DNA of 64,000 bases from Roseicyclus sp. GTDB lineage: Bacteria; Pseudomonadota; Alphaproteobacteria; Rhodobacterales; Rhodobacteraceae. How positions within the stretch are numbered: position 1 is the first letter of the stretch; every line of letters begins with the position of its first letter. The notes beneath the pieces are model-generated. The model ran no database searches. It was not told where the DNA came from and was given only the letters and a program-made list of their open reading frames with translations. Of this stretch, positions 7,706-16,452 are shown piece after piece. A program made the position numbers and the translations under genes. The stretch is from the NCBI GenBank assembly GCA_018401055.1, contig JAGYLB010000112.1, positions 1-64,000 on the forward strand, read 5' to 3'.

Positions 7706-8710
7706 TCAGTGCAACAGCCGCCCCATCGCCGCCGAGACATCGGCCATGCGCGCGGAAAAGCCCCACTCATTGTCATACCATGCCAGCACGCGCACGGTGC
7801 GCCCGCCCACGACCTTGGTCTGGTCGGGCGCGAAGATCGACGAATGGGTGGTGTGGTTGAAGTCGATGGAGACCTTGGGTTCCGGGTCATAGGCCAGAAC
7901 ACTGCGCATATGGCCCTCGGCGGCTTCGCGCATGATCTCGTTCACTTCGGCCACGGTCACGCTGCGCCCCGCCTCGAAGGTCAGGTCGACGCAGGAGACA
8001 TTGGGCGTGGGCACACGAAGCGCGGTGCCGTCCAGACGCCCCTCAAGCTCGGGCAGAACCTCTTTCAGCGCCTTGGCGGCCCCGGTCGAGGTCGGGATCA
8101 TCGCCATGGCAGCGGCGCGGGCGCGGTAAAGATCCGTGTGCCGACGGTCGAGCGTCGGCTGGTCGCCGGTGTAGCTGTGGATCGTGGTCATGATCCCGCG
8201 CTCGATCCCGATCGCGTCGTTCAGCACCTTGGCCAAGGGCGCGAGGCAGTTGGTGGTGCAAGACCCGTTCGACACGACGTGGTGCGTGTCGAGCAATTCA
8301 CGGTGGTTCACGCCGTAGACCACGGTCTTGTCGGCATTCTTGGCGGGGGCGGAGACAAGCACGCGCTTGGCCCCGCGCGTCAGGTGGACCGCGGCCCCAT
8401 CGCGCGAATTGAAATTTCCCGTGCATTCCAACACGACATCGCAGCCTTCCCAGTCCAGCTCGGCAGGGTCATAGGTCGAAAACACCTTCATTGGGCCACG
8501 ACCCAGATCCATCGTGTCGCCGTTCACCCGCACCTCGCCTCCGAACCGGCCGTGCACGCTGTCATACCTCAACAAATGGGCGTTGGTCTCGATCGGGCCG
8601 GTGGCGTTGATCTTGACCACCTGCACGTCATTGCGCGCGGCTTCGGTTATATGGGCCAGCGTGCAGCGCCCGATGCGGCCGAAGCCGTTGATGCCAAGGG
8701 TGATGGTCAT
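7706..8710 (-). CDS. gapB: Glyceraldehyde-3-phosphate dehydrogenase, GapB-like
   Basis: A second 334-residue [21 protein letters not shown] is the Rossmann motif, [16 protein letters not shown] holds the catalytic Cys, and [12 protein letters not shown] is near the C-terminus. Where the other copy reads VAINDLG, this one reads VKINATG: the Asp that selects NAD is Ala and the next Leu is Thr. The NADP-preferring gluconeogenic GapB of Bacillus subtilis has the similar INAS at this place, so I infer NADP use and a gluconeogenic role. The start at 8710 matches the family N-terminus. CceR-like motifs and a 10-bp inverted repeat lie upstream at 8801-8845. No frame break. Confidence 0.88.
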   Translation of the reverse strand: MTITLGINGFGRIGRCTLAHITEAARNDVQVVKINATGPIETNAHLLRYDSVHGRFGGEVRVNGDTMDLGRGPMKVFSTYDPAELDWEGCDVVLECTGNFNSRDGAAVHLTRGAKRVLVSAPAKNADKTVVYGVNHRELLDTHHVVSNGSCTTNCLAPLAKVLNDAIGIERGIMTTIHSYTGDQPTLDRRHTDLYRARAAAMAMIPTSTGAAKALKEVLPELEGRLDGTALRVPTPNVSCVDLTFEAGRSVTVAEVNEIMREAAEGHMRSVLAYDPEPKVSIDFNHTTHSSIFAPDQTKVVGGRTVRVLAWYDNEWGFSARMADVSAAMGRLLH

Positions 8711-9017
8711 GCTTGTCCTCGTGGTCTGTCGCGCCCGGTCTGACCCTTCGCATACCGGAGCATGCCGGGTGGGCCAAGAAAAAATCACGAAGTTACATCA
8801 TGTTAGCGTAACCGGTAGCGCAAACATCGCGGGTTTGCGCTAACAGCGGCGACGGATGCAAATCCTTGCGAGTCTTGCGGCTTGCAGGCTTCGGCCCCGG
8901 GCCCGGCAGTGCCTCGGATCACCGAGCGCGCCACCCGTTGCGTGAGGCCCTTTTCATTTTCCCGCGCCTCGCCTATCACCTGCCAACCGCAGTTTCGCCC
9001 GTGAAAAGATCCGACGC
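8711..9017. other. Divergent promoter region between gapB and rnd
   Basis: A 307-bp stretch without a gene. The half nearest gapB is AT-richer and holds three TTAGCG-type motifs (8801-8845). The half nearest rnd is GC-rich and shows no obvious regulatory signal or RNA gene. Confidence 0.7.
8801..8845. promoter_or_regulatory. Cluster of CceR-like sites with an inverted repeat
   Basis: TGTTAGCGTAAC (8801-8812), GGTAGCGCAAACA (8814-8826) and GGTTTGCGCTAACA (8832-8845). TAGCGCAAAC (8816-8825) and GTTTGCGCTA (8833-8842) are a perfect 10-bp inverted repeat with a 7-base spacer. The arrangement is 91-135 bp upstream of gapB and resembles the single site before gap at 4703. Confidence 0.6.
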
Positions 9018-10178
9018 TTGATCCAGACGATTACCAGCACCGACGCGCTCGCGGCCTATTGCGCCCGCGCCACCGACGCCCCCTATGTCACCGTCGACAC
9101 CGAGTTTCTGCGCGAACGCACTTATTTCGCGCAGCTTTGTCTTGTGCAACTTGCGCTGCCGGGCAGCGATGACACAGATGCGGTGCTGGTCGACCCGCTG
9201 GCCGATGGCATCTCGCTCGATCCGCTTTACGAGCTGATGGCAGCACCCGGCGTGGTCAAGGTATTCCACGCCGCGCGGCAGGACCTCGAGATTTTCCATG
9301 TCGATGGGGGCGTTGTGCCGACCCCGCTCTTCGACACGCAGGTCGCCGCCATGGTCTGCGGCTTTGGTGATCAGGTCGGCTATGAGACACTGGTGCGCAA
9401 GATCGCGCGCGCGCCGCTCGACAAATCCTCCCGCTTTACCGACTGGTCGCGCCGTCCGCTCAGCGATGCGCAAAAGATCTACGCGCTGGCCGATGTGACC
9501 TATCTGCGCCAGATCTACGAGAGCCTCGTCGCCCAACTTGAGCGGACCGGCCGCACCGCATGGCTGGAGGAAGAGCTTTCGGCGCTGACCGATGCCTCGG
9601 CCTATGTGGTCGACCCGTCCGAGGCGTGGAAGCGGCTGAAACTGCGCACCAATTCCGGCAAGACACTGGCTATCGCGCAGGAACTGGCGGCGTTCCGCGA
9701 AGAGTTTGCACAGTCGCGCAACGTGCCGCGCGCGCGTGTCATCAAGGACGACGCGCTGATCGAACTGGCCTCGACCAAGCCGCGCAGTCTGGCCGATCTG
9801 GGCAAGTCGCGGCTGTTGTTGCGGGACGCGCGCAAGGGCGAGATCGCGGACGGCTTGATCGCCGCCGTTCAGCGCGGCATCGACATGCCTGCCGACAAAC
9901 AGCCCAAGATGACCGAAGGGCGTGACCGTTCGGCGCTGAATTCGGCGCTGGCGGATCTGTTGCGCGTGCTGCTCAAGGCCAAGGCCGAAGAGGCGGGCGT
10001 GGCCGCCAAGCTGATCGCCTCCTCCTCGGATCTCGACGACATCGCCTGCGGGGCGCATGACGGGCTGTGGGCAACGGGCTGGCGACGCGAGGTCTTTGGC
10101 GAGGATGCGCTGCGCCTTTTGCGCGGCGAGATCGCGCTGTCGGCAGAGGGTGAGCGGGTGCGGATCGTTCCGGTCTGA
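9018..10178 (+). CDS. rnd: Ribonuclease D
   Basis: A 386-residue 3'-5' exoribonuclease for tRNA and stable-RNA maturation. The DEDD exonuclease domain occupies residues ~1-170: VTVDTEFLRERTYF (Asp and Glu), KVFHAARQDLEIF (second Asp region) and YALADVTYLRQIY (third motif). An HRDC domain follows at ~210-290 (ELAAFREEFAQSRNVPRAR, IKDDALIELA). The start is TTG at 9018; no better in-frame ATG or GTG precedes the conserved N-terminus. It is convergent with the lipoprotein gene, 7 bp apart. Confidence 0.93.
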   Translation: MIQTITSTDALAAYCARATDAPYVTVDTEFLRERTYFAQLCLVQLALPGSDDTDAVLVDPLADGISLDPLYELMAAPGVVKVFHAARQDLEIFHVDGGVVPTPLFDTQVAAMVCGFGDQVGYETLVRKIARAPLDKSSRFTDWSRRPLSDAQKIYALADVTYLRQIYESLVAQLERTGRTAWLEEELSALTDASAYVVDPSEAWKRLKLRTNSGKTLAIAQELAAFREEFAQSRNVPRARVIKDDALIELASTKPRSLADLGKSRLLLRDARKGEIADGLIAAVQRGIDMPADKQPKMTEGRDRSALNSALADLLRVLLKAKAEEAGVAAKLIASSSDLDDIACGAHDGLWATGWRREVFGEDALRLLRGEIALSAEGERVRIVPV

Positions 10179-10185
10179 GCCTGGG

Positions 10186-10635
10186 TCAGCGCCTGCTGAC
10201 CGTCCGGCGGTTCTGCGCGCCGATCACGGTGATGGTGCGGATGCCTGCAAGATCGAAGTTCGACAGGTTCGCCCCCACGATTACCTCCCGCGATGGCGGC
10301 GTGCCCTCGCGGGTCGGCGTTATGGGCGGGAACACCCGGAACTCATAGACGACGGCGCCCTCGCTCCGCTCCACTTCGATCAGTTCGGCGTCCCAGAAGC
10401 CCTGCACGGGCGGGCGGCCCATGGCGCGGACGATAGCGCCTTGCGCTGTGGGATCCACAGCCAGATCGACGACCTCGGCCACCAGTTGACGCTGGTCGCC
10501 CGGTGCGACCTCGATCACCTGCCGCGCGGCGATCCGTTCCTCGCGGTCGCCGCCGAACCAGTTGAACGGGTTGAGACGGCTGCCACAGGCCGCAAGGCTC
10601 AGGATCAGGGCCAGGGCAAGGGTCACGCGCAGCAT
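10186..10635 (-). CDS. Putative lipoprotein, conserved hypothetical
   Basis: A 149-residue secreted protein. MLRVTLALALILSLAACGS is a lipoprotein signal with lipobox LAAC, so Cys17 is the likely lipidation site. The mature part has no domain I can name; it contains NPFNWFGG just after the lipid Cys and a strand-rich body ending GIRTITVIGAQNRRTVSRR. The start at 10635 has GGAGAG at the right distance and gives the shortest signal peptide; 14 more in-frame residues upstream would add charged residues unlike a signal. The promoter region is shared with sufE on the other strand. Confidence 0.75.
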   Translation of the reverse strand: MLRVTLALALILSLAACGSRLNPFNWFGGDREERIAARQVIEVAPGDQRQLVAEVVDLAVDPTAQGAIVRAMGRPPVQGFWDAELIEVERSEGAVVYEFRVFPPITPTREGTPPSREVIVGANLSNFDLAGIRTITVIGAQNRRTVSRR

Positions 10636-10768
10636 CGGGTCTCTCCGTCGGATCACTTGATCCTTTGGGTAGCGCAAGGTGGCCGCGAAGGAAAGCGCCT
10701 CTGGACGGGGCGGGCGCGCGGGCCTAGGTCAGGGGCAGCGCTGCCACAGCCCACCGGAGATGCCGCCC

Positions 10769-11197
10769 ATGGCCACCACAGCCTTCGAGGAAATCGCGGA
10801 GACCTTCGAGTTTCTCGAGGATTGGGAAGAGCGCTATCGCCACGTCATCGAGTTGGGAAAGGCGATGGACCCGCTGGAGGATGCGGTGAAGGTCCCTGCC
10901 ACCAAGGTGGAGGGTTGCGCGAGCCAGGTCTGGATCTTGCCGCAGATCGAGGGGCAGGGCGCGCAGGCCGTGTTCCGCTTTCGCGGCGACAGCGATGCGA
11001 TGATCGTGCGCGGTCTGATCGCGGTCTTGCATGCGATGTATGACGGGCTGACGGTTGGCGATGTGCTCAAGGTCGACGCGGGCGGCGAACTGGCGCGGCT
11101 GGGGCTGAACGACCACCTGTCGTCGCAGCGGTCGAACGGGCTGCGCGCGATGGTGGAGCGGATCAGGCTTCTGGCGGCGGAAAAGGTTTCCGCCTGA
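10769..11197 (+). CDS. sufE: Cysteine desulfurase accessory protein SufE
   Basis: A 142-residue SufE-like sulfur acceptor that takes persulfide sulfur from SufS for Fe-S cluster assembly. FEFLEDWEERYRHVIELGKAM is the typical N-terminal helix; KVEGCASQVWIL contains the active-site Cys in the G-C-x-S-Q-V motif; LNDHLSSQRSNGLRAMVERI is the C-terminal signature. The ATG at 10769 is preferred over one at 10760 because GGAG sits 9 bp before it. No other suf gene is in the window. It is convergent with the DUF1638 gene, with a palindrome between them. Confidence 0.92.
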   Translation: MATTAFEEIAETFEFLEDWEERYRHVIELGKAMDPLEDAVKVPATKVEGCASQVWILPQIEGQGAQAVFRFRGDSDAMIVRGLIAVLHAMYDGLTVGDVLKVDAGGELARLGLNDHLSSQRSNGLRAMVERIRLLAAEKVSA

Positions 11198-11248
11198 AGG
11201 GGGCGAAAAACGGCAGTTCTTCGCCTCGGAGATCTGCAGATGTCCGCT

Positions 11249-11270
11249 CCGGAAAACGCGCGTTTTCCGG
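11249..11270. terminator. Perfect palindrome between sufE and DUF1638
   Basis: A 22-bp perfect palindrome with core GGAAAACGCGCGTTTTCC, flanked by CC and GG. It lies in the 77-bp convergent gap, where it could end transcription from both sides. The same 18-bp core recurs at 49150-49167 after the DUF924 gene. A further weak hairpin, GCGAA..TTCGC, precedes it at ~11206. Confidence 0.6.
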
Positions 11271-11274
11271 CGCC

Positions 11275-11904
11275 TTACAGCCCCCGCAGCGCCACCTCCA
11301 GATCGCCGTAGCCGGTGAAGCGCCGCTCGAAGTCCAACTTGAGGAACGCAGCGCAAGCCTTTGCCTTTTCGGTCAATTCCGGGTCATCTGTCTGGGCCTG
11401 ATAGACCAGTTTCGTGTAATTTCCGAAATACATGTCGCGCAGCTGCGGGTGCCGGTCGAGGCCAAGGGGCCGGGTCACGAAGGCATCGAACTGGCGCACC
11501 AGAAAATCGGTCAGGTAAAACGCCGTCATCTCGTCGCGGCCCGCAAAGACCGCGTTGCCCTCGAAGAAACTGTAGCAATGCGGTCCCGTCAGCATCTCAA
11601 CGCCCAGCCGGTCGCACGCGGCCTGCAGCAAGCCACCCGTGCCGCAATCGGCGTAAAGCACGAAGACCTGCGCATAATCGCCCCGCCGTGCCGTCACCGT
11701 CTCCTCAATGGCGGGGGTGATCTTTTCGGGGTGGTTGTGCAAGATCGCAGGCAGGCAATGCAGGTCGAGGTGATCCCAGCCATTGGCGTCGATCAGGTCC
11801 AGCACCTCGCGCGCCAAGGCCCCGCAGCCGATCAGCAGCACGCGACCACGCCCCTCGGGGGCAAGGCCGGTGTCAAGCAGGGTCTGGTCGTCGAGCCGGG
11901 TCAT
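11275..11904 (-). CDS. DUF1638 protein, probable corrinoid-methyltransferase partner
   Basis: A 209-residue soluble protein. VLLIGCGALAREVLDLI near the N-terminus is a nucleotide-fold-like start; later come LHCLPAILHNHPEKI, VFVLYADCGTGGLL and GPHCYSFFEGNAVF. This is the DUF1638 pattern with several conserved Cys and His, suggestive of metal binding. In Rhodobacteraceae such genes lie near corrinoid proteins and homocysteine methyltransferases, and here both follow within 7 kb on the same strand. The start is uncertain: ATGs at 11916 and 11913 overlap the stop of the transporter gene; I chose 11904. Biochemical role unproven. Confidence 0.8.
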   Translation of the reverse strand: MTRLDDQTLLDTGLAPEGRGRVLLIGCGALAREVLDLIDANGWDHLDLHCLPAILHNHPEKITPAIEETVTARRGDYAQVFVLYADCGTGGLLQAACDRLGVEMLTGPHCYSFFEGNAVFAGRDEMTAFYLTDFLVRQFDAFVTRPLGLDRHPQLRDMYFGNYTKLVYQAQTDDPELTEKAKACAAFLKLDFERRFTGYGDLEVALRGL

Positions 11905-11912
11905 GGCCCCCA

Positions 11913-12800
11913 TCATGGCGCAGGCGGGCGGCGGCGGCCAGCCCTGCGCGCGACCCATCTGGGGCCAAGCACGGCCAACGCCAGCCCGCTCAAAACCAAA
12001 AGGCCCGCCAAGCCTTCGCCTGTCGTGATCCGTTCGCCCAGGACCAGCGCCGCCGTGGCCATGCCCACCACCGGGATCATCAGGGCAAAGGGCGTGACCA
12101 TCGCCGCTGTGTGGCGCGACAAAAGCGTGCCCCAGATCGAATAACCCACCACGGTCGAGGCAACAGCAACATAGATCACCGCGCCCCATCCCGCCGGGCT
12201 GACGGCCGCAATCAGGGCCAGCGGGTCTTGGGTTTCCGTCATCAGCGACAGACCCAGCATCGGCAAAGGCGGCACAAGGCTGCCCCAGACAAACAGCGGC
12301 AGCATCTTGACCCCGGGCAAGCGCCGGAGCACCAGATTGCCGCAGGCCCAAGCCAGCGCGCCGCACAAGATCAGGCCAAGGCCGATGCGCGTGATGTTGC
12401 CCCCCGCCGCCAGCCCGATGCCCGCCAGCCCCAGCACCGCCAATGCTATGCCCAAGCCCTGCAGTACCGTGACCCGCTCGCCATAGACGGCCCAGGCCAG
12501 AAGAATCGTCATCGGCACCTGGCTTTGGATGATGAGCGAGGCGAGCCCCGCGCTGGCATCTTGCGCCATCGCCCCGAAGAGAAAGGCGAATTGCGCCATG
12601 TTGATCAACGCCCCCACGGCAAGGATCGCAGGCCAGCTTGCCGGACGGGGAAAGACCGCGATGAGCGGGATAAGAGCCGCAAAGCGCAGGGCCACGAACA
12701 AAAACGGCGGCAATTCCTCCAGCGCGATCTTCATCGCCGAGAAATTCGAGCCCCAGGCAAGGATCACGATAGCCACAAGCGCAAGATCGCGGGGCGGCAT
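11913..12800 (-). CDS. DMT-superfamily transporter, EamA type
   Basis: A 295-residue inner-membrane protein with ten hydrophobic segments in two EamA halves (residues ~5-130 and ~145-285). AWGSNFSAMKIAL and ALRFAAL are typical of the first half; YSIWGTLLSRHTAAMVTPFALMIPVVG and LGERIT of the second. Such proteins export metabolites or amino acids, but the substrate cannot be inferred. The Arg/Pro-rich tail ends in a TGA that overlaps a possible ATG of DUF1638, suggesting an operon. Four bases separate it from the phosphatase gene upstream. Confidence 0.88.
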   Translation of the reverse strand: MPPRDLALVAIVILAWGSNFSAMKIALEELPPFLFVALRFAALIPLIAVFPRPASWPAILAVGALINMAQFAFLFGAMAQDASAGLASLIIQSQVPMTILLAWAVYGERVTVLQGLGIALAVLGLAGIGLAAGGNITRIGLGLILCGALAWACGNLVLRRLPGVKMLPLFVWGSLVPPLPMLGLSLMTETQDPLALIAAVSPAGWGAVIYVAVASTVVGYSIWGTLLSRHTAAMVTPFALMIPVVGMATAALVLGERITTGEGLAGLLVLSGLALAVLGPRWVARRAGRRRPPAP

Positions 12801-12804
12801 CAGG

Positions 12805-13518
12805 TCATCGGCCGGACTGCAAGCCGGCCCCGTCGGTCAGCAAGAACACCTCGCGCCCTTCGATGGCCACGGCGCTGATCGGGCCACCATAAGCGGCACC
12901 CGTGTCCAGCGCGAGCCGGTTGGAGTGCAGTTCTACCGCTGCAACGGGTGTGTGCCCATGCACGATCAAGGCGCCGTGGTCCCGCGTGTCGGACAGGAAC
13001 TCTTCCCGGATCCAGATCAGATCCGCCTCGGTCTGCGCCGCGATGTCCACACCGGGGCGGATGCCGGCATGCACGAACACGCAGTCTCCGGCGCGATGCA
13101 AAAGCGGCAGCCCCGCCAGAAAGGCGTGTTCGGCCTCGGGTACCGCCTTGCACAAGTTGGCGTGCCAGCGCGTCGGTCGCCCCTCAGGCTTCACCCCGTA
13201 GGAACGCAGGGTGGCGAGGCCGCCGATCCCGTCGCCCAGATACCGGCTCCCCCAGATCGAAGGCGGGCTGGCGAGGAAATCCACGAACATCGCGTCATGG
13301 TTTCCCTTGAGAACGGTGACGCGGCGGTCCTCGGTCGCAAGCTTGGCCAGATAGGCCACAACCCCCGCGCTGTCGGGGCCGCGGTCGACCAGATCGCCCA
13401 GATGGATCAGCGGGGCGTCTGCGGTGCCTTGGCGTGCGCGGTCAGCCTCCACGCGGTCATGCGCGGCGCGCAGCAGGTCAAGATGCCCGTGGATATCGCC
13501 GATGGCATAGATCGTCAT
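12805..13518 (-). CDS. Serine/threonine-type metallophosphoesterase
   Basis: A 237-residue calcineurin-like phosphatase of the bacterial PPP type. The five metal motifs are visible: GDIHGHLDLL, LGDLVDRGPDSAG, LKGNHDAMFV, VFVHAGIRPG and IVHGHTP. They bind two metal ions for phosphomonoester hydrolysis, as in lambda phosphatase and PrpA/PrpE. The start at 13518 (MTIYAIGDIHG) places the first motif at the expected distance. It lies 4 bp from the transporter gene and 46 bp from the acetyltransferase, all on one strand. Confidence 0.92.
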   Translation of the reverse strand: MTIYAIGDIHGHLDLLRAAHDRVEADRARQGTADAPLIHLGDLVDRGPDSAGVVAYLAKLATEDRRVTVLKGNHDAMFVDFLASPPSIWGSRYLGDGIGGLATLRSYGVKPEGRPTRWHANLCKAVPEAEHAFLAGLPLLHRAGDCVFVHAGIRPGVDIAAQTEADLIWIREEFLSDTRDHGALIVHGHTPVAAVELHSNRLALDTGAAYGGPISAVAIEGREVFLLTDGAGLQSGR

Positions 13519-13564
13519 GTCGCCATCCAGAGGCGCAGCCGCGCCGCAAGGCAAGGGGGCCGCA

Positions 13565-13987
13565 TCACAGATCGCTCGAGAACATGGCCAGCCGATCGCC
13601 CGTGCGGGCCCAGCGCAGGCTGTGCCAGAACCCCTCGGCCTCGGGCGTCGGGTCGGCCACCACCCAGATGTCGCGGCAGCCGATGCGGCGGGCATGGTCC
13701 ATGCAGGTCATCACCAGCCGCGTGCCGATGCCGTGCCGCCGCCATGGCCCGGCCACGCCCAATTCGTTGATCCACCAGCTGTCGGGCTTGTCGGGGTGGT
13801 GATGGATCACGCCCGAACACATGCCGACAAGCAGGTCCCGGTCAACGGCGACCGCGATCTGCAGATGATCGGCCGCCAAAAAGCGTTCCAGCAAATGCGC
13901 ATCGACCGGCCCGTCGAACACGTCCTCGTGGACCTGCGCGAAAAGGCCCGCGTCAATCCTGCGTGCGATGAAGACGGAGACGGCCAT
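13565..13987 (-). CDS. GNAT-family N-acetyltransferase
   Basis: A 140-residue protein. The acetyl-CoA-binding motif A is GVAGPWRRHGIGTRLVMTCMDHARR (a variant of Q/R-x-x-G-x-G/A), followed by IWVVADPTPEAEGFWHSL, the beta-5 and acceptor region. Substrate not predictable. The ATG at 13987 opens MAVSVFIARRID. It may be co-transcribed with the phosphatase downstream. Confidence 0.85.
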   Translation of the reverse strand: MAVSVFIARRIDAGLFAQVHEDVFDGPVDAHLLERFLAADHLQIAVAVDRDLLVGMCSGVIHHHPDKPDSWWINELGVAGPWRRHGIGTRLVMTCMDHARRIGCRDIWVVADPTPEAEGFWHSLRWARTGDRLAMFSSDL

Positions 13988-14037
13988 GATTGCCCTTATG
14001 CGCGAAACGTCGGTGCGGGCAAGGCGTGGTTCCGCAA

Positions 14038-15446
14038 TCAAAGAAGGCCGAGGATCGTGCCGGCAAGCGTCGGGCCAAGCAGGCCCAGGACCGTGACAAG
14101 CTGCTTGGTCAGGGATTGCTTGAGCAAGATGTGAAAACCGCCCGCGAAATGCCAGATTTCCAGCATGATGCCCACCTTGGTGCGGTCGCCGCCGAGATAG
14201 AGGCAAAGGGCCTCGGGGAAATCGTCGGGTCCGGTCGATGTCCGGGGCACGATCAGCCGTTGGCCCGCCTCGTCTTCCTTGCCCCTGTCGATCCGCCATC
14301 CCTTGGGCGCGCCGCCGGCGGTCGATTTCAGAAGCTCCTCGGCTTCCAGATAGAGGCTGAGGCGCGACATCGCCGGCAGATAGATCGCGGCCACGACGGT
14401 CGAGCACAGGATCCCGAAGACGATGAGCCAGAAATCATGGGTCGCGATCACCGACGCCGACCAGTCGTTGCGCGCTTCGAGGTGGTCGAAGAACAGGCTC
14501 AGCGTGACGAGGCCAAGCATCAGCACCGCGACAAGCGGGCGCACGAAGGTCTTGAGAATGTCCACGATTGCGCTCGGTTTCATCGTGGTTTGCACGGGCA
14601 CGACGCCCGACCCGAGCGGGCGCTGGTTCCAAGCCTGCAAGATCGCGTCCAGTTGTTTCCCGAGTTTTTGCGGTTTCGCCCTGTCCATGACGCGCTCGCT
14701 CCCGTCCACGGATTCCCGCCGGGCGATGGCTGCGTCGATGGCGGCGGCCAGATCGGTTGCATGGCGCACCGCCGGGTAATTGTGCCACGTGATCCTGATG
14801 GCATAGGCCGACAGGGCGGTGACGGTGAAGACCATCGCGATCAACGCGCTGCCCAGTGCGAGCGGCCAAAAGGTTTCGGGCGGCATGTCGCTGAACCCGT
14901 TCATCCCGCTGGGCAGGGGCGGCGGGCTGATCCATGGAAAGAGCCTATCGATATGGGTGATGGCGAGGCCGCCCAGCACGAACCCGATGGCAAGCCAAAG
15001 GCCGACACGCAGCGGCGGCGTGGCGGGGGACCCACGCCCCATCGCTCCGGCCGACCCGCGCGATGCGCGGGGCCAGAAGGCGCCGGCATGTGACTCGAGC
15101 AGATGCTTCTGGGACAGGAAGGACACCACCAGCACCACGACCAGCAAAAGCACCGCCAAGGCAAGGCGCAGATCGATGCCGTAGGTGGCCAGCGCGAGAT
15201 CGGTGGGTGTGGGGGCGGCGTGGTGGCGTTCGCGACCGGGGTGGGGCGCGCCGGGTCCACATCTGGTGTTGGCACGAGCCCGATCAGGATCGCGCCGAGC
15301 AGCACTGGAAGAAGGGGAAGAGCCGTGGCATGGACCCAGGCCCCGAGATGCGGCTGGCGCGTCTCCTCGTGAAAGCGCTTGATGGCCGCGCCCATGTCGG
15401 AGAGGAAGACCTCTGTCTTTACTTCGTCCTCAGCTGTGCCCGGCAT
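14038..15446 (-). CDS. Membrane protein of unknown function (one frame break)
   Basis: After correction a ~469-residue inner-membrane protein. A short soluble N-terminus (residues 1-35) precedes hydrophobic segments near residues 40-60, 90-115 (VLLLVVVLVVSFLSQ), 145-165, 190-215, two more near 290-340, and a C-terminal pair ending LVTVLGLLGPTLAGTILGLL. A hydrophilic stretch near 215-275 includes RAKPQKLGKQLDAILQAW. The frame breaks at the G-run 15211-15215; one extra base gives TPTDLALATYGIDL and exactly 470 codons. ATG 15446 has GGAG 5 bp upstream. I do not recognise the family. Confidence 0.7.
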
Positions 15447-15541
15447 GATCACTCCGCTCCCGTGACCGGTATGGGGCGATTATGGGCCAAGCGCAGGGCG
15501 CGTGGCAATTCAATCCACGAGGCCGCGCGTCTGGGCAGGCT

Positions 15542-16249
15542 TCAGGCGCGGGCGGCCATCTGGTTGTGGCGGCGCAGCACGAATTCCTTGGCCGTTTCCA
15601 CCGCCACGGCGGCGTCGCGGCAATAGGCGTCGGCCCCGATGGCGCGGCCGAATTCCTCGTTCAGAGGCGCACCGCCGACCAAAACGATGTAATCGTCGCG
15701 GATGCCCTTTTCCTTCATCGTGTCGATCACGACCTTCATATAGGGCATGGTCGTGGTCAGCAGGGCCGACATGCCAAGGATATCCGCATCCTCGGCCACC
15801 AGTGCATCGAGATAGGCGTCGACGGCGTTGTTGATGCCCAGATCAACGACTTCAAAGCCCGCGCCCTCCATCATCATGCCGACAAGGTTCTTGCCGATGT
15901 CGTGGATGTCGCCCTTGACGGTGCCGATAACCATCTTGCCGATGCGCGGCGCGCCGGTTTCGACCAGCAGCGGCTTGAGGATCGCCATGCCGCCCTTCAT
16001 CGCGTTGGCGGCCATCAGCACCTCGGGGACGAACAAGATGCCGTCACGGAAATCGTTGCCGACGATGGTCATGCCGCCGACCAGCGCCTTGGTCAGGATG
16101 TCATAGGGCGTCCAGCCGCGTTCGAGCAAGATGTTGACCGATTCCTCGATCTCTTCCTTCAGCCCGTCGTAGAGGTCGTCATACATCTGGCCCACCAGCT
16201 CGTCATCGTCGAGCTCGGACAGGATGATTTCGTCGTCTTGGTCGGACAT
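15542..16249 (-). CDS. Corrinoid (B12-binding) methyltransferase protein
   Basis: A 235-residue cobalamin protein of the MtaC/MttC and MetH-B12 type. Residues ~1-95 form the helical cap (LKEEIEESVNILLERGW, LVGGMTIVGNDFRDG, PEVLMAANAMKGG). The Rossmann part carries GTVKGDIHDIGKN, the D-x-H-x-x-G motif whose His is the lower cobalt ligand, then MSALLTTTMPYM and VLVGGAPLNEEF. It carries methyl groups between a donor and an acceptor protein. With the homocysteine methyltransferase at 17568-18586 it probably forms part of a split methionine synthase. The N-terminus is very acidic. Confidence 0.92.
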   Translation of the reverse strand: MSDQDDEIILSELDDDELVGQMYDDLYDGLKEEIEESVNILLERGWTPYDILTKALVGGMTIVGNDFRDGILFVPEVLMAANAMKGGMAILKPLLVETGAPRIGKMVIGTVKGDIHDIGKNLVGMMMEGAGFEVVDLGINNAVDAYLDALVAEDADILGMSALLTTTMPYMKVVIDTMKEKGIRDDYIVLVGGAPLNEEFGRAIGADAYCRDAAVAVETAKEFVLRRHNQMAARA

Positions 16250-16410
16250 CGGTCTATTCCTCGCGCTGGCCGCCCGCTGCGGCGGAACCTTGCTGCTTGT
16301 CGCGCCTAATCGCCGGACAGACACAGCCAATTGCGACACAGGCCGCTTTCGCAGCGACCTCTACCTGTGAATGGAAGGAAAGAAAAATGAAGACTTCTCT
16401 TGATGATTAT

Positions 16411-16438
16411 GACCCCGGCGCATGTCGCGGCCGGGGTC
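16411..16438 (-). terminator. Hairpin after the SGNH hydrolase gene
   Basis: GACCCCGGC (16411-16419) pairs perfectly with GCCGGGGTC (16430-16438) around a 10-base loop. It lies 15 bp past the hydrolase stop on the transcribed strand. The following sequence is AT-rich but not a pure U-run, so strength as a terminator is uncertain. Confidence 0.6.
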
Positions 16439-16452
16439 GATGGGGCTTGTGA

